This document shows, in pieces, positions 43,901-50,824 of a stretch of 64,000 bases of DNA. The notes under the pieces were generated by a model. It saw only the letters and a program-made list of their open reading frames with translations, did not search any database and had not been told where the DNA came from. The translations under genes and the position numbers were made by a program. Location of the stretch: contig CAVYUC010000015.1 in assembly GCA_963771595.1 (NCBI GenBank), forward strand, positions 81,710 through 145,709, read 5' to 3'. Numbering within the stretch: position 1 is the stretch's first letter; each line of letters opens with the position of its first letter. The DNA is from CAVYUC01 sp963771595 (lineage in GTDB: Bacteria; Bacteroidota; Bacteroidia; Bacteroidales; Prolixibacteraceae).

Positions 43901-44319
43901 GTTCCGTCGGAAAGGAGATTGAAAATCAACGCCATAATTACAACCGCAACATTCAGCACCAGAAAAACCTGGAGGTTCCCCCATGTTTTGCCAATAACAT
44001 ATTCGCCGTTTGTCATTGAGCGCATATAAATTACTTCGGTAGTATCGAGTTTTTTATCGCGTTTCAGAAAATCGGATGCAAGAAAAACAGCAATAACAGC
44101 CTGTGCAACATTCAGAATTAAAAGGTTAAAATAAGGTATTGCACTTGGAATACTGCGCAGCGCCCAGCCTTCTTCACCGCCTCCTTCAATTATAAACCCG
44201 AAATTCATTCCAAAAAGCACCAAAAGCGAAAGAATACTGAATATCCGGAAAAACCAGCTCCGCAACAAGGTTTTACGCTCGTATTTGGCAATTGAAAATA
44301 TATTGTGCAATGAAATCAT
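40984..44319 (-). CDS. ABC-2 permease fused to M1-like pseudopeptidase and golvesin-like domain
   Basis: The 1111-residue product begins with an ABC-2-type membrane part (about 1-285, roughly seven helices, starting RSWFFRIFSILSLLVLFGM). A large periplasmic region (about 290-840) has the layout of an M1 aminopeptidase (beta-saddle domain, then a segment with PRIWTSSQELVQPEE), but no HExxH zinc motif is present, so it should be inactive. A Gly-rich hinge (about 850-864) precedes a C-terminal golvesin/CBM-like sandwich (about 975-1111; WHVPIKTPGYYDLYYYLYKS, WNLLGSYYFSSD, FADAVKLVEL). It pairs with the ABC ATPase encoded 18 bp upstream. M1-fused ABC-2 permeases occur in other Bacteroidota; their function is unclear. 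Confidence 0.82.
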   Translation of the reverse strand: MISLHNIFSIAKYERKTLLRSWFFRIFSILSLLVLFGMNFGFIIEGGGEEGWALRSIPSAIPYFNLLILNVAQAVIAVFLASDFLKRDKKLDTTEVIYMRSMTNGEYVIGKTWGNLQVFLVLNVAVVIMALIFNLLSDGTTVSWASYGIYLLLISIPTLIFIMGLSFMLMSVIRNQAITFVLILGYIGITLFLLQAKFYYIFDYMAFNIPMLSSDIVGFADFETILIHRGIYLSLGIGFIFLTIYLLKRLPQSGAMTIFSLIFSILFMTGGGYLAYDHIHQFKSTERLRNEIVELNNKYVKEKFPSTLKQDISLEHNENSIQAVSTQTIRNETAGTLNKFIFSLNDGLKITGLKVAGKETPFKREHHLIIVSQDVNLAPEEETTVEMTYAGKINEALSYLDIDEKERLEKYGKFVLNVQKKYAFLTPDYVLLTREANWYPKSGVTYSSDDVSWYQPQFINFSLKVKTKPGLQAVSQGKITEVADGEFTFKSEYPLTQISLSIGNYKEKSFERDSVTYGIWYFEGHDFFSDAFPETKDTIPELINERLNDLERTYNLNYPFNRLYLVEVPAQFKTFPRIWTSSQELVQPEEIYIPEKGYLMRAADFEGMKKRMERWGRGNNNMTPKDKEIRVLGEFMQGFTEEIQVDRRGGPGGGTVVEKANPSFIFPMLYSFQNNIQSDRWPITNRIFEAYLKSQVTDMRSLWMRNMSGVSEDELANIALQDSTFQEILADPKQKLIIDNVIKLKGDVLFSMVEWKAGQKEFGEFLRKLLDEYQFKNISFEDFDQRIKENFGVELTPLMDTWFKAKELPGYLFSAVNAVKVKSGDMMRTKVNMKVTNFSDTEGLVKISFRLGGGGRRGGFGGGDEDMINKLVYLEAHQTKELNYLLDSDPRMVIINTMTSQNIPQMIMDGFRNIEEDPKAVAVEGEKVADVAVQSELANEIIVDNEDPEFEVTKTDKTSLLEKWLLKEDQGNKKYSGLNYWRPPTNWTAITNSDFYGEYVRSGYYIKSGDGSLKAKWHVPIKTPGYYDLYYYLYKSRRFGRGGDDEDKGDYHFIIHSDDGAEEQTLGIQNADEGWNLLGSYYFSSDTALVELTNKSDVRLVFADAVKLVEL

Positions 44320-44337
44320 TGTATATAGTATTAACTG

Positions 44338-45231
44338 TTAAGTATTAATCCACTGGTTCAACCTGTTTTCCATAAAATGAACATAAGCATGTTCCAGGTT
44401 AGGTTCAATCTGTTTCCCAAGGTAGCCGTTAATATCGGGTGCAACAACCTGCACTTCCCAACCTCCTTCGGAAGGAATAGTGGAAATTACCGGGAATTTT
44501 TCATTGATTTCAAGGTATTCTGCTTCGGTTGCTTTTATCAGCCAGACATTTCCCTGTGCTTCTTTAACCAAATCTTCGGGCGATCCTGCAAATGCAAGTT
44601 TCCCCTGGTTTAAAAGCGCCATATTGTTGCAGGTGCTTGAAATATCGCCGACAATATGGGTAGAAAGAATAATAATTACATCGCGCGTGCTGATAGTTGA
44701 AAGCAGATTCCTGAACCGGATTCGTTCTTCGGGATCTAAACCGGTGGTGGGCTCATCAACAATAATAATTTTTGGATCATTAATTAAGGCCTGTGCAATA
44801 CCCAACCTGCGTTTCATACCTCCCGACAGTTTATTTGCATTCCTGTCGCGGGCTTCAAACAATCCAACTTCTTCAAGCATTTGTTCAACGGCAGTGCGAC
44901 GTGCTGCTGCGTTTTTCATGCCCGATAGTCTTGCTGCATAATCAAGAAATTCATAGGTTTTAAGTTTCGAAAAAAAACTAAAATCCTGTGGAAGATAGCC
45001 AAGCATTGCCCGGATTTCTCTCCTGTTTTTTGCAAGGTCCAAATCATTTACCAAAACTTTGCCATTTGTAGGTTTCATCAAAGTCACCAAAATCCTCATT
45101 AATGTTGATTTTCCGGCTCCGTTTGGCCCCAGCAATCCGAACATTCCATTGGGAATTTCAAGGTTTAGGTTTTTTATGGCGTAATTACCTCCCTTATAGA
45201 TTTTGTTCAGATTTTCAATTTTTATATGCAC
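44338..45231 (-). CDS. ABC transporter ATP-binding protein
   Basis: The 297-residue ATPase has Walker A GPNGAGKST (35-43), Q-loop GYLPQDFSF, signature LSGGMK (135-140), Walker B IIIVDEPTTGLDP and H-loop LSTHIVGDIS, then a C-terminal regulatory extension of about 80 residues. It is the first gene of the seven-gene exporter operon and should drive the ABC-2/M1-like permease 18 bp downstream. Its core is strikingly similar to the ATPase fused to the RND protein (both have GMFGLLGPNGAGKST and ERIRFRNLL), pointing to an internal duplication within the operon. Confidence 0.93.
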   Translation of the reverse strand: MHIKIENLNKIYKGGNYAIKNLNLEIPNGMFGLLGPNGAGKSTLMRILVTLMKPTNGKVLVNDLDLAKNRREIRAMLGYLPQDFSFFSKLKTYEFLDYAARLSGMKNAAARRTAVEQMLEEVGLFEARDRNANKLSGGMKRRLGIAQALINDPKIIIVDEPTTGLDPEERIRFRNLLSTISTRDVIIILSTHIVGDISSTCNNMALLNQGKLAFAGSPEDLVKEAQGNVWLIKATEAEYLEINEKFPVISTIPSEGGWEVQVVAPDINGYLGKQIEPNLEHAYVHFMENRLNQWINT

Positions 45232-45313
45232 CTTTTATTTTCTCTAATTGGTTAAACACTGAGTTTGGACTTTCGCCTGTTACAATAGTTTAAAGGTTAA
45301 TTAAATTATTCCT

Positions 45314-45401
45314 AACCTGAACTATTCATAAATTTTCAAAAATATGAATAAAGTTCAGGTTAATCCCGACTTAGATAGCCTGCCCCGAAATTGATTCGGG
45401 G
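45314..45401. repeat. dispersed palindromic element upstream of the exporter operon
   Basis: AACCTGAACTATTCATA (45314-45330) pairs with TATGAATAAAGTTCAGGTT (45343-45361), a 17-bp stem with a 2-nt bulge. It is followed by AATCCCGACTTAG and a second palindrome, CCCCGAA (45383-45389) with TTCGGGG (45395-45401). The GGTTAATCCCGA(C/T)TTAG join also occurs at 7454-7470 in a similar palindrome, so this is a dispersed repeat. It lies 83-170 bp upstream of the operon start at 45231. Confidence 0.55.
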
Positions 45402-45445
45402 AAATTCAACGAAAAGAAAAAGCAGAACTTTTTCTGCAAAATCAT

Positions 45446-45476
45446 AAAAAAAGCTTCGTTTACCGAAGCTTTTTTT
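45446..45476 (-). terminator. bidirectional intrinsic terminator
   Basis: A 13-bp stem (45446-45458 with 45464-45476, core GCTTCG/CGAAGC, A7/T7 flanks) lies just past the stop of the 45497 gene on the minus strand. A smaller hairpin, GCAGAA/TTCTGC (45422-45437), stands next to it. It separates the secreted-protein gene from the exporter operon. Confidence 0.82.
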
Positions 45477-45496
45477 AATCCCTTTGCGGAATAACC

Positions 45497-46081
45497 CTAT
45501 TTCATAACCATCAGCGGATATTCACCATACCAATCGCTAATTACAAATTCGTATTCTCCGTCTTGTAATTTGGAAATGTCGAAACATTTGTGAATGGCCA
45601 TTTCTTTTCCCAGTTTTTTCCGGGTAACATACTGTCCGTTTTCATAAACATTTATGTAAACATTTTTTAATGAAGGATTTAATACCGTTACAAAAAGATT
45701 GTCACCATCAACACTAAACCAGGGTTCATACAATCTAAGTTCGTCGCCAACGGTAAGTTCGTTGTTTTCTTTTACCAAATCCCGCGAAATAGTGCAATTG
45801 TCATAATTAATACTCAAATTGAAATTTCCGTTTTTCAGTTCTGAAAAATCAAACACTTTTTTGTAATCTGTTGAAGTACTTTCCGATTTTTTGTAATACA
45901 AAACCTGTCCCTGCTGATCGGTAATTGTTAATTCAAAACTTTTTGCAGCACCCGGTTCAAAAGTTACGATAGCTTTTTTTGCATCAACCGAAATTACATT
46001 CATCGTCGGGAATTTTGTTGCAAAACCTGCAGTTGCTATCAACACTGCCAATCCTGTTAAAATAAAAATTTTTGTTTTCAT
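45497..46081 (-). CDS. small secreted beta-sandwich protein, unknown family (paralogue 2)
   Basis: The 194-residue product has a Sec signal (MKTKIFILTGLAVLIATAGFA) and two similar halves. Strand motifs include FELTITDQQGQVLYYKKSES with KVFDFSELKNGNFNLSI, then VYINVYENGQYVTRKKLG with CFDISKLQDGEYEFVI. It is a close relative of the next protein upstream (46321-46908) and a more distant one of 12132-12728. It is separated from its neighbour by 239 bp and a terminator, so each copy has its own transcript. Function is unknown; an exported structural or adhesion protein is possible. Confidence 0.75.
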   Translation of the reverse strand: MKTKIFILTGLAVLIATAGFATKFPTMNVISVDAKKAIVTFEPGAAKSFELTITDQQGQVLYYKKSESTSTDYKKVFDFSELKNGNFNLSINYDNCTISRDLVKENNELTVGDELRLYEPWFSVDGDNLFVTVLNPSLKNVYINVYENGQYVTRKKLGKEMAIHKCFDISKLQDGEYEFVISDWYGEYPLMVMK

Positions 46082-46272
46082 GACTTTCCTTTTTAATGTT
46101 TTCTGTTTTATTTCATTGTCATTTATATAGACTCCGAAAATTAAAATAGGTTACACATGGTTTGGTTTATATCGATGAACAATGAAAAACGGACGTGAAA
46201 CGTAGGAAAAATGACGACAAACAACATAACAAAATCCTTCGTATCAATTTGTTAAACTGAAAATTCAGACAT

Positions 46273-46295
46273 AAAAAAACCCGGATAAACCGGGC
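46273..46295 (-). terminator. short intrinsic terminator of the 46321 gene
   Basis: CCCGG (46280-46284) pairs with CCGGG (46290-46294) and, on the minus strand, runs into a T7 tract. Confidence 0.65.
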
Positions 46296-46320
46296 TCTTA
46301 AATCAAAACCATTTTCCAGA

Positions 46321-46908
46321 TTATTTCACCAATTCGTATTTAAACTGATTTTTCGGTGAAGCAATTTCAACAGTATAATTGCCTTTTTGCAGATTTTTTA
46401 AATCGTAACCGGTTGTAATCGCAAAATCATTACCGATGTTCGAAGTGTAAATAAGGTTGTAATTGCTGTCGTAAATCCTAAGCTTCATATTTTCCTCATC
46501 AAAATTTAAGTAGGAAAACTTAAGAACATTGTCCTTGTAACCAAAATAAGGATCGAAGCTTGTTTTGGACGTACCAACAGTTATTCCCGAATTATCCACT
46601 TCAATGTCGCGCGATAAAGTTGTACCATTTACTTTAACGCTAAGTACATAATTTCCGTTTTGAATATTTTCAAAATCAAAAACTTTACGATAATCGGTCA
46701 AAGGTTTTTCCGATTGTTTGTAGTAAACCACATCTCCGGATGCTGTTTTTATGCTTAATTCAAAATTTGCAGCATCTCCGGCGGAAACCGAAACAACTGC
46801 GCGTTCAGCAGTAAGTGGAACAACATTCATTTTTGGCTTTTCAACAGCTGCGGCAACCCCAATGATGGCGGCTGCTGTTAATGTAAGTACTAATTTAATT
46901 GTTTTCAT
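46321..46908 (-). CDS. small secreted beta-sandwich protein, unknown family (paralogue 3)
   Basis: The 195-residue product has a Sec signal (MKTIKLVLTLTAAAIIGVAAA). The same two-half plan as its paralogue at 45497 is seen: FELSIKTASGDVVYYKQSEK with KVFDFENIQNGNYVLSV, then KLRIYDSNYNLIYTSNIG with YDLKNLQKGNYTVEI. Nearly every G-turn and the YYK(K/Q)SE motif are kept between the two, so the tandem pair is a recent duplication. A good -7 box lies 30 bp upstream. Function is unknown. Confidence 0.75.
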   Translation of the reverse strand: MKTIKLVLTLTAAAIIGVAAAVEKPKMNVVPLTAERAVVSVSAGDAANFELSIKTASGDVVYYKQSEKPLTDYRKVFDFENIQNGNYVLSVKVNGTTLSRDIEVDNSGITVGTSKTSFDPYFGYKDNVLKFSYLNFDEENMKLRIYDSNYNLIYTSNIGNDFAITTGYDLKNLQKGNYTVEIASPKNQFKYELVK

Positions 46909-46937
46909 AATTGTTCATTTTTGTAAAATTGTTGCTG

Positions 46938-46945
46938 CAAACATA
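46938..46945 (-). promoter_or_regulatory. -7 box (TAnnTTTG) of the 46321-46908 gene
   Basis: On the minus strand TATGTTTG is a full match to TAnnTTTG, 29 bp before the start codon. A -33 element is not clear. Confidence 0.45.
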
Positions 46946-47103
46946 TTCCTATTTCGCCGTTATGCTGTTAAACATATATTAAGATTTCAATAACTAATTG
47001 TAAAATATACATAAAGGGTGTCACTTTCAGATTAATATTCTAATTATGAATGTATTAATCAATATTAAATAATTGTTTTCCCATTTACGGCTGCTGATAA
47101 AAC

Positions 47104-47134
47104 TTGATCAGTTCTGTAATTTTATATACTTTCG
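47104..47134 (+). promoter_or_regulatory. candidate promoter of the ComB-like gene
   Basis: TTG (47104-47106) and TACTTTCG (47127-47134, one mismatch to TAnnTTTG) are 20 bp apart. The start codon at 47150 follows within 16 bp, so the leader would be very short. Confidence 0.4.
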
Positions 47135-47149
47135 ACAAATTTTTTAAAA

Positions 47150-47839
47150 ATGGAGATACAAATCCTTCAACTGCTGGAAGGAGCAGAAGAAGCTACCGGA
47201 TTAACAATAATCATCGATGTTTTCAGGGCATTTTCAACAGCATGTTATGCATTTGATTTGGGAGTGAAAAAAATCATTCCTGTTGGGAACATTGAAACAG
47301 CATACCTGTTAAAAAAACAAAATCCGGAAATGGTGCTGGCAGGCGAACGGCACGAAAGAAAACCCGCCGGTTTCGACCTGGGAAACTCACCCGCACAATT
47401 ATCATCGGTTGACTTAAAAGATAAAACACTGGTTCACACCACAAGTTCGGGAACACAGGGAATTGTAAATGCAAAGGGCGCCGACCAGATAATAACCGGA
47501 AGTTTTGTAAATGCAGGCGCCATTGTGCGGTATATTCAAAAACAAAACCCGGAAATGGTTTCGCTGGTTTGCATGGGTTATGCCTGCGAATTTTCTACCG
47601 ATGAAGATACTCTCTGCGCCGAATACATTAAAAATGAGCTGGAAGGAGCACCAAACGATTTTGAAAAAATGGTGAAAATAATGCGCAAAGGTTCGGGCAA
47701 TCGCTTTTTCGATCCCCAAAAACAGGAATGGGCACCGCAAACCGATTTTGATCTTTGCCTCAACTTAAACCGTTTCGATTTTGTTTTGAAGGTGGAAAAA
47801 AACGGAGAAATGAATTACCTCCAAAAAATTAACATTTAA
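47150..47839 (+). CDS. ComB-family 2-phosphosulfolactate phosphatase-like protein
   Basis: The 229-residue cytoplasmic protein fits the ComB family, whose founding enzyme dephosphorylates 2-phosphosulfolactate in coenzyme M synthesis. Motifs seen are IIIDVFRAFSTACYAF, LAGERHERKPAGFDLGNSP, LVHTTSSGTQGIVNA and YACEFSTDEDTLCAEYI. Bacteria outside the methanogens also carry it and its role there is often unclear, so a true coenzyme M pathway is not implied. It is followed after 1 bp by an aminotransferase-fold C-S lyase gene, so the two form an operon, perhaps in sulfur-compound metabolism. Confidence 0.82.
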   Translation: MEIQILQLLEGAEEATGLTIIIDVFRAFSTACYAFDLGVKKIIPVGNIETAYLLKKQNPEMVLAGERHERKPAGFDLGNSPAQLSSVDLKDKTLVHTTSSGTQGIVNAKGADQIITGSFVNAGAIVRYIQKQNPEMVSLVCMGYACEFSTDEDTLCAEYIKNELEGAPNDFEKMVKIMRKGSGNRFFDPQKQEWAPQTDFDLCLNLNRFDFVLKVEKNGEMNYLQKINI

Positions 47840-47840
47840 A

Positions 47841-49016
47841 ATGAAGTATTACAATTTTGATGAAATCGTTCCCCGCGAAGGAACCAACTGCATAAAATAC
47901 GACGCCCGCGACTGGATTTTCAAAACAAATGATGTTTTGCCGCTCTGGGTGGCCGACATGGATTTTAAAACGCCCGATTTTGTTGCTGATGCTATTAAAA
48001 AACGGGCAGAACATGAAATTTACGGATACACCTTCAAACCCGAATCCTATTATCAGTCGGTTATAAACTGGATGAAACGCCGCCACAACTGGGATATACA
48101 AAAAGAATGGATTTCATTCAGTCCGGGAGTAGTTGCGGGATTAACTTTTGCCATTAAAACTTTCTCGAAACCCGGCGACGGTGTGATCGTGCAGCCGCCG
48201 GTTTATTTTCCCTTTTTCGACAGTGTAAAAGGCACCAAACGCAGAATGATTGAAAATCCACTGAAAATTGAAAACGGCCGCTACACTTTTGATTTTGATG
48301 ATTTGAAATCTAAAATTGATGAAAACACCAAACTGCTGTTGCTGTGCAATCCCCAAAATCCAGGTGGTATGGTGTGGACGCGCGACGAACTGGAACAACT
48401 TTCAGCAATTTGCCTCGAAAATGATATCCTTGTTATTTCCGATGAAATTCATTCCGATTTAATTTTCCCCGGAAATCAACACATTCCTTTTGCCACCCTT
48501 TCGGAAGAAGCTGCAAACAATTGTGTAATTTGCATGGCTCCCAGCAAAACGTTCAATGTTGCAGGACTGGCATCGTCTGTTGTAATTATTCCGAATAAAA
48601 CCAAATTTGCGCGTTACGAACGAACATTGAATGTTGGCCATATGGGCGGAGGTAATATTTTTGGAACAGTAGCGTTGGAAGCTGCATACGCGCACGGCGA
48701 TGAGTGGCTGGATCAAATGCTCACCTATTTATGGAACAACTATCGGCTTCTGGAAACATTTTTCAGTGAAAACCTGCCAAAAGTAAAAGTGATGAAACCG
48801 GAGGCCACTTATTTAATCTGGCTCGATTTCAGGGAATATGGAATGAACGATGACGAACTAATGAAATTTACCATAGAAGAGGCAAAAGTGGGTTTAAACA
48901 ATGGCGGACGTTTTGGAACCGGCGGCGACGGCTGGCTGCGCTTAAATATTGGTTGCCCGGAAAGTGTATTGCAGGAAGGGCTTGAACGGCTGAAAGGTGC
49001 TTTTGAAAAGTTGTAA
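47841..49016 (+). CDS. PatB/MalY-type PLP-dependent C-S lyase (class I/II aminotransferase fold)
   Basis: The 391-residue enzyme starts with the characteristic YNFDEIVPREGTNCIKYD and LPLWVADMDFKTPDFV, which separate cystathionine-beta-lyase-like PatB/MalY from ordinary aminotransferases. The PLP Lys is K236 in MAPSKTFNVAGL, and DEIHSDLIF carries the Asp that contacts the pyridine nitrogen. It should cleave cystathionine or cysteine conjugates to a thiol, pyruvate and ammonia in the cytoplasm. It starts 1 bp after the ComB-like gene, suggesting translational coupling. Confidence 0.9.
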   Translation: MKYYNFDEIVPREGTNCIKYDARDWIFKTNDVLPLWVADMDFKTPDFVADAIKKRAEHEIYGYTFKPESYYQSVINWMKRRHNWDIQKEWISFSPGVVAGLTFAIKTFSKPGDGVIVQPPVYFPFFDSVKGTKRRMIENPLKIENGRYTFDFDDLKSKIDENTKLLLLCNPQNPGGMVWTRDELEQLSAICLENDILVISDEIHSDLIFPGNQHIPFATLSEEAANNCVICMAPSKTFNVAGLASSVVIIPNKTKFARYERTLNVGHMGGGNIFGTVALEAAYAHGDEWLDQMLTYLWNNYRLLETFFSENLPKVKVMKPEATYLIWLDFREYGMNDDELMKFTIEEAKVGLNNGGRFGTGGDGWLRLNIGCPESVLQEGLERLKGAFEKL

Positions 49017-49047
49017 GCAGTTCAGTAACCTCAAAACAAATTAACAT

Positions 49048-49359
49048 TTATTGGTGTTTCGTAGTGCAGCATTTAAGTTCACTTTTATTCATTCCGAAGA
49101 TGGTGCAAACAAACGCTAAATCTTTTTTATTGAGTTGAGGTATTTGCCGTATTGCCTGCTTTACTTCTTTAAGGCCGTATTTGTTTAATATTGCATAAAA
49201 ATCATCAGGCCGTCCACGTTCAATAACCCGATGCACAATCGTATTACGAATTTTGCGCCAATCGATTTTTTCTGTATCATACTCCCACAAAAGCGATTTT
49301 CTCAGTTTGGCATCTTTATGTAAATGATAATCATTAAAATATATTAGCTGTCGTTCCAT
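49048..49359 (-). CDS. DUF6922-like small protein, orphan antitoxin candidate
   Basis: The 103-residue product resembles DUF6922-type proteins: KSLLWEYDTEKIDWRKIRNT, then VHRVIERGRPDDFYAIL, and YGLKEVKQAIRQIPQLNKKD. In other genomes such proteins often precede an AbiEii-type nucleotidyltransferase toxin gene, as predicted antitoxins. Here the next gene in the same direction ends at 50465 to 49476 upstream and nothing toxin-like follows, so this copy stands alone. It converges with the C-S lyase gene, 31 bp apart. The family call is from memory of the pattern. Confidence 0.65.
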   Translation of the reverse strand: MERQLIYFNDYHLHKDAKLRKSLLWEYDTEKIDWRKIRNTIVHRVIERGRPDDFYAILNKYGLKEVKQAIRQIPQLNKKDLAFVCTIFGMNKSELKCCTTKHQ

Positions 49360-49475
49360 TATTCCAAATATACCGAAATTATAATTGAATTTTATACTGT
49401 TTAAATTACAAGATTGAGTTCTGAATTATTTTCAGATAACAACAAATTTCGTGAGGATTTAACCTGCAGCTTTGT

Positions 49476-50465
49476 TTAATTATTAAAGTTCTGATTCACC
49501 CATTCAACCACTTCATCAACATTAATATCGCGCATGCATTTGAAATGTTTCTTCGGGCATTTTGAATAACCCAGTTTGGAGCACGGCCTGCATTTCAGGT
49601 TTTTCACTTCCATAATTTTTGAAGCCGAATCAGCCTGATACGGGACCATCCCGAATTCGGGGACTGTATTTCCCCAGAATGAAAGTATTTTCTTTTTAAA
49701 GGCAGCCGCAATGTGCATCAAACCGGTGTCGTTGGTTAAAACTGCAGCTGCATCACGAATCAGGGAAGCCGATTCGTTCAGGTTTATTTTTCCTGCCATA
49801 TTTAAAATAGTTCCCCCTGAACTTTTGACAATTTCCTCTCCCACTTGCAGTTCGTTTTTCCCACCCAGTAAAATAACCGGAGTATTCAACCTTTTGCAAA
49901 TTTCCTTTATTTTTTCAACAGGCAGTTTTTTGGTGAAATATGTTCCGCCAATTACAAAAGCAATAAATCCCCGCTTAAAATTTTCAGGCAACAAATTTCT
50001 GTCGTAGTTTTCATTTTTTGGAATGAAAAAATCCAGGCCTTCGCCATCATTTTCAACATCAAAAACAGAAATGGTTTTCATGTAACGATCCACAATATGC
50101 CCTGCAGGTAAACGGTTTAGTTTAAAATTTACCAGCAAAAATTTTTGAATATTCAGTTTTTCAAAGGTGAATGATGTTACATTTAATCCGCTTTTTATAC
50201 GGTTACTCCTGAAATTCTGATGTAAATCAATTACATAATCAAACTGTTCATTTTTCAGTTCCGAAATAAGCTCCGAAATGTTGTCGTTAAGAACATGCAC
50301 TTTATCGATGTACGGATTTGACCTTACAATTAACGCATGCTTTTGCTTTGTTACGAAGTGAATTTCGCTGTTTTCCACCTGCTTTTTAAGGCACCGCACA
50401 ACTGGCGATGTCAGAACTATATCGCCGATTGAACTTAACCGTATAATCAGGTACTTGATTTTCAC
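49476..50465 (-). CDS. glycosyltransferase family 9 (heptosyltransferase-like)
   Basis: The 329-residue enzyme has the GT9 N-terminus KYLIIRLSSIGDIVLTSPVV and the C-terminal Rossmann domain with FVIGGTYFTKKLPVEKI, VILLGGKNE and LTNDTGLMHIAAAFKKKILSFWG. GT9 enzymes add heptose or related sugars to the lipopolysaccharide core at the inner face of the cytoplasmic membrane. A Cys cluster near the end (KCRPCSKLGYSKCPKKHFKC) matches a common C-terminal pattern in the family. The gene appears monocistronic. Confidence 0.9.
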   Translation of the reverse strand: MKIKYLIIRLSSIGDIVLTSPVVRCLKKQVENSEIHFVTKQKHALIVRSNPYIDKVHVLNDNISELISELKNEQFDYVIDLHQNFRSNRIKSGLNVTSFTFEKLNIQKFLLVNFKLNRLPAGHIVDRYMKTISVFDVENDGEGLDFFIPKNENYDRNLLPENFKRGFIAFVIGGTYFTKKLPVEKIKEICKRLNTPVILLGGKNELQVGEEIVKSSGGTILNMAGKINLNESASLIRDAAAVLTNDTGLMHIAAAFKKKILSFWGNTVPEFGMVPYQADSASKIMEVKNLKCRPCSKLGYSKCPKKHFKCMRDINVDEVVEWVNQNFNN

Positions 50466-50504
50466 TTACTACATTCTTTAGTTGATTTTACCATCAGATT
50501 TTTA

Positions 50505-50540
50505 ATAAAAAACCCCGGAGAAAAATCAAAATCTCCGGGG
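50505..50540 (-). terminator. intrinsic terminator of atpDC
   Basis: CCCCGGAGA (50513-50521) pairs with TCTCCGGGG (50532-50540); on the minus strand it runs into a T-rich tract just past atpC. Confidence 0.85.
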
Positions 50541-50564
50541 TAATATACAAATTTTTATATCGTT

Positions 50565-50807
50565 TTAAGCCGATTCAACCAGCACTATAATTTTATTTGC
50601 CTGATTCTCTATCACGCCGCCATCCACTTCAAAAAACTTTTCATTCCCATTTTCTTCAACCACTTTTATGGTTCCTTTTTCGAGGGTTGAAATAATTGGA
50701 GCATGACCTTTCAGTATTTCAAAAGTTCCTTTACTGCCGGGAAGCTGAACCAGTTTTGCCTCTCCTTCGAAAACCTTTTTATCGGGTGTAATAATTTCAA
50801 GAAACAT
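50565..50807 (-). CDS. atpC: F-type ATP synthase epsilon subunit
   Basis: The 80-residue product is the epsilon beta-sandwich domain (LEIITPDKKVFEGEAKLVQLPG, GTFEILKGHAPIISTLEKG, VDGGVIENQANKIIVLVES; quoted in pieces). It lacks the C-terminal helical hairpin of the 135-residue enterobacterial form, as is usual in Bacteroidota. It is 17 bp after atpD. It links the F1 rotor to the c-ring in the membrane-bound ATP synthase. Confidence 0.93.
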   Translation of the reverse strand: MFLEIITPDKKVFEGEAKLVQLPGSKGTFEILKGHAPIISTLEKGTIKVVEENGNEKFFEVDGGVIENQANKIIVLVESA

Positions 50808-50824
50808 GGATAGATTTTTCAGTA

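Noticed and set aside
40984..44319. Active zinc aminopeptidase
   Set aside because: No HExxH motif is found anywhere in the M1-like region, so peptidase activity is not supported.
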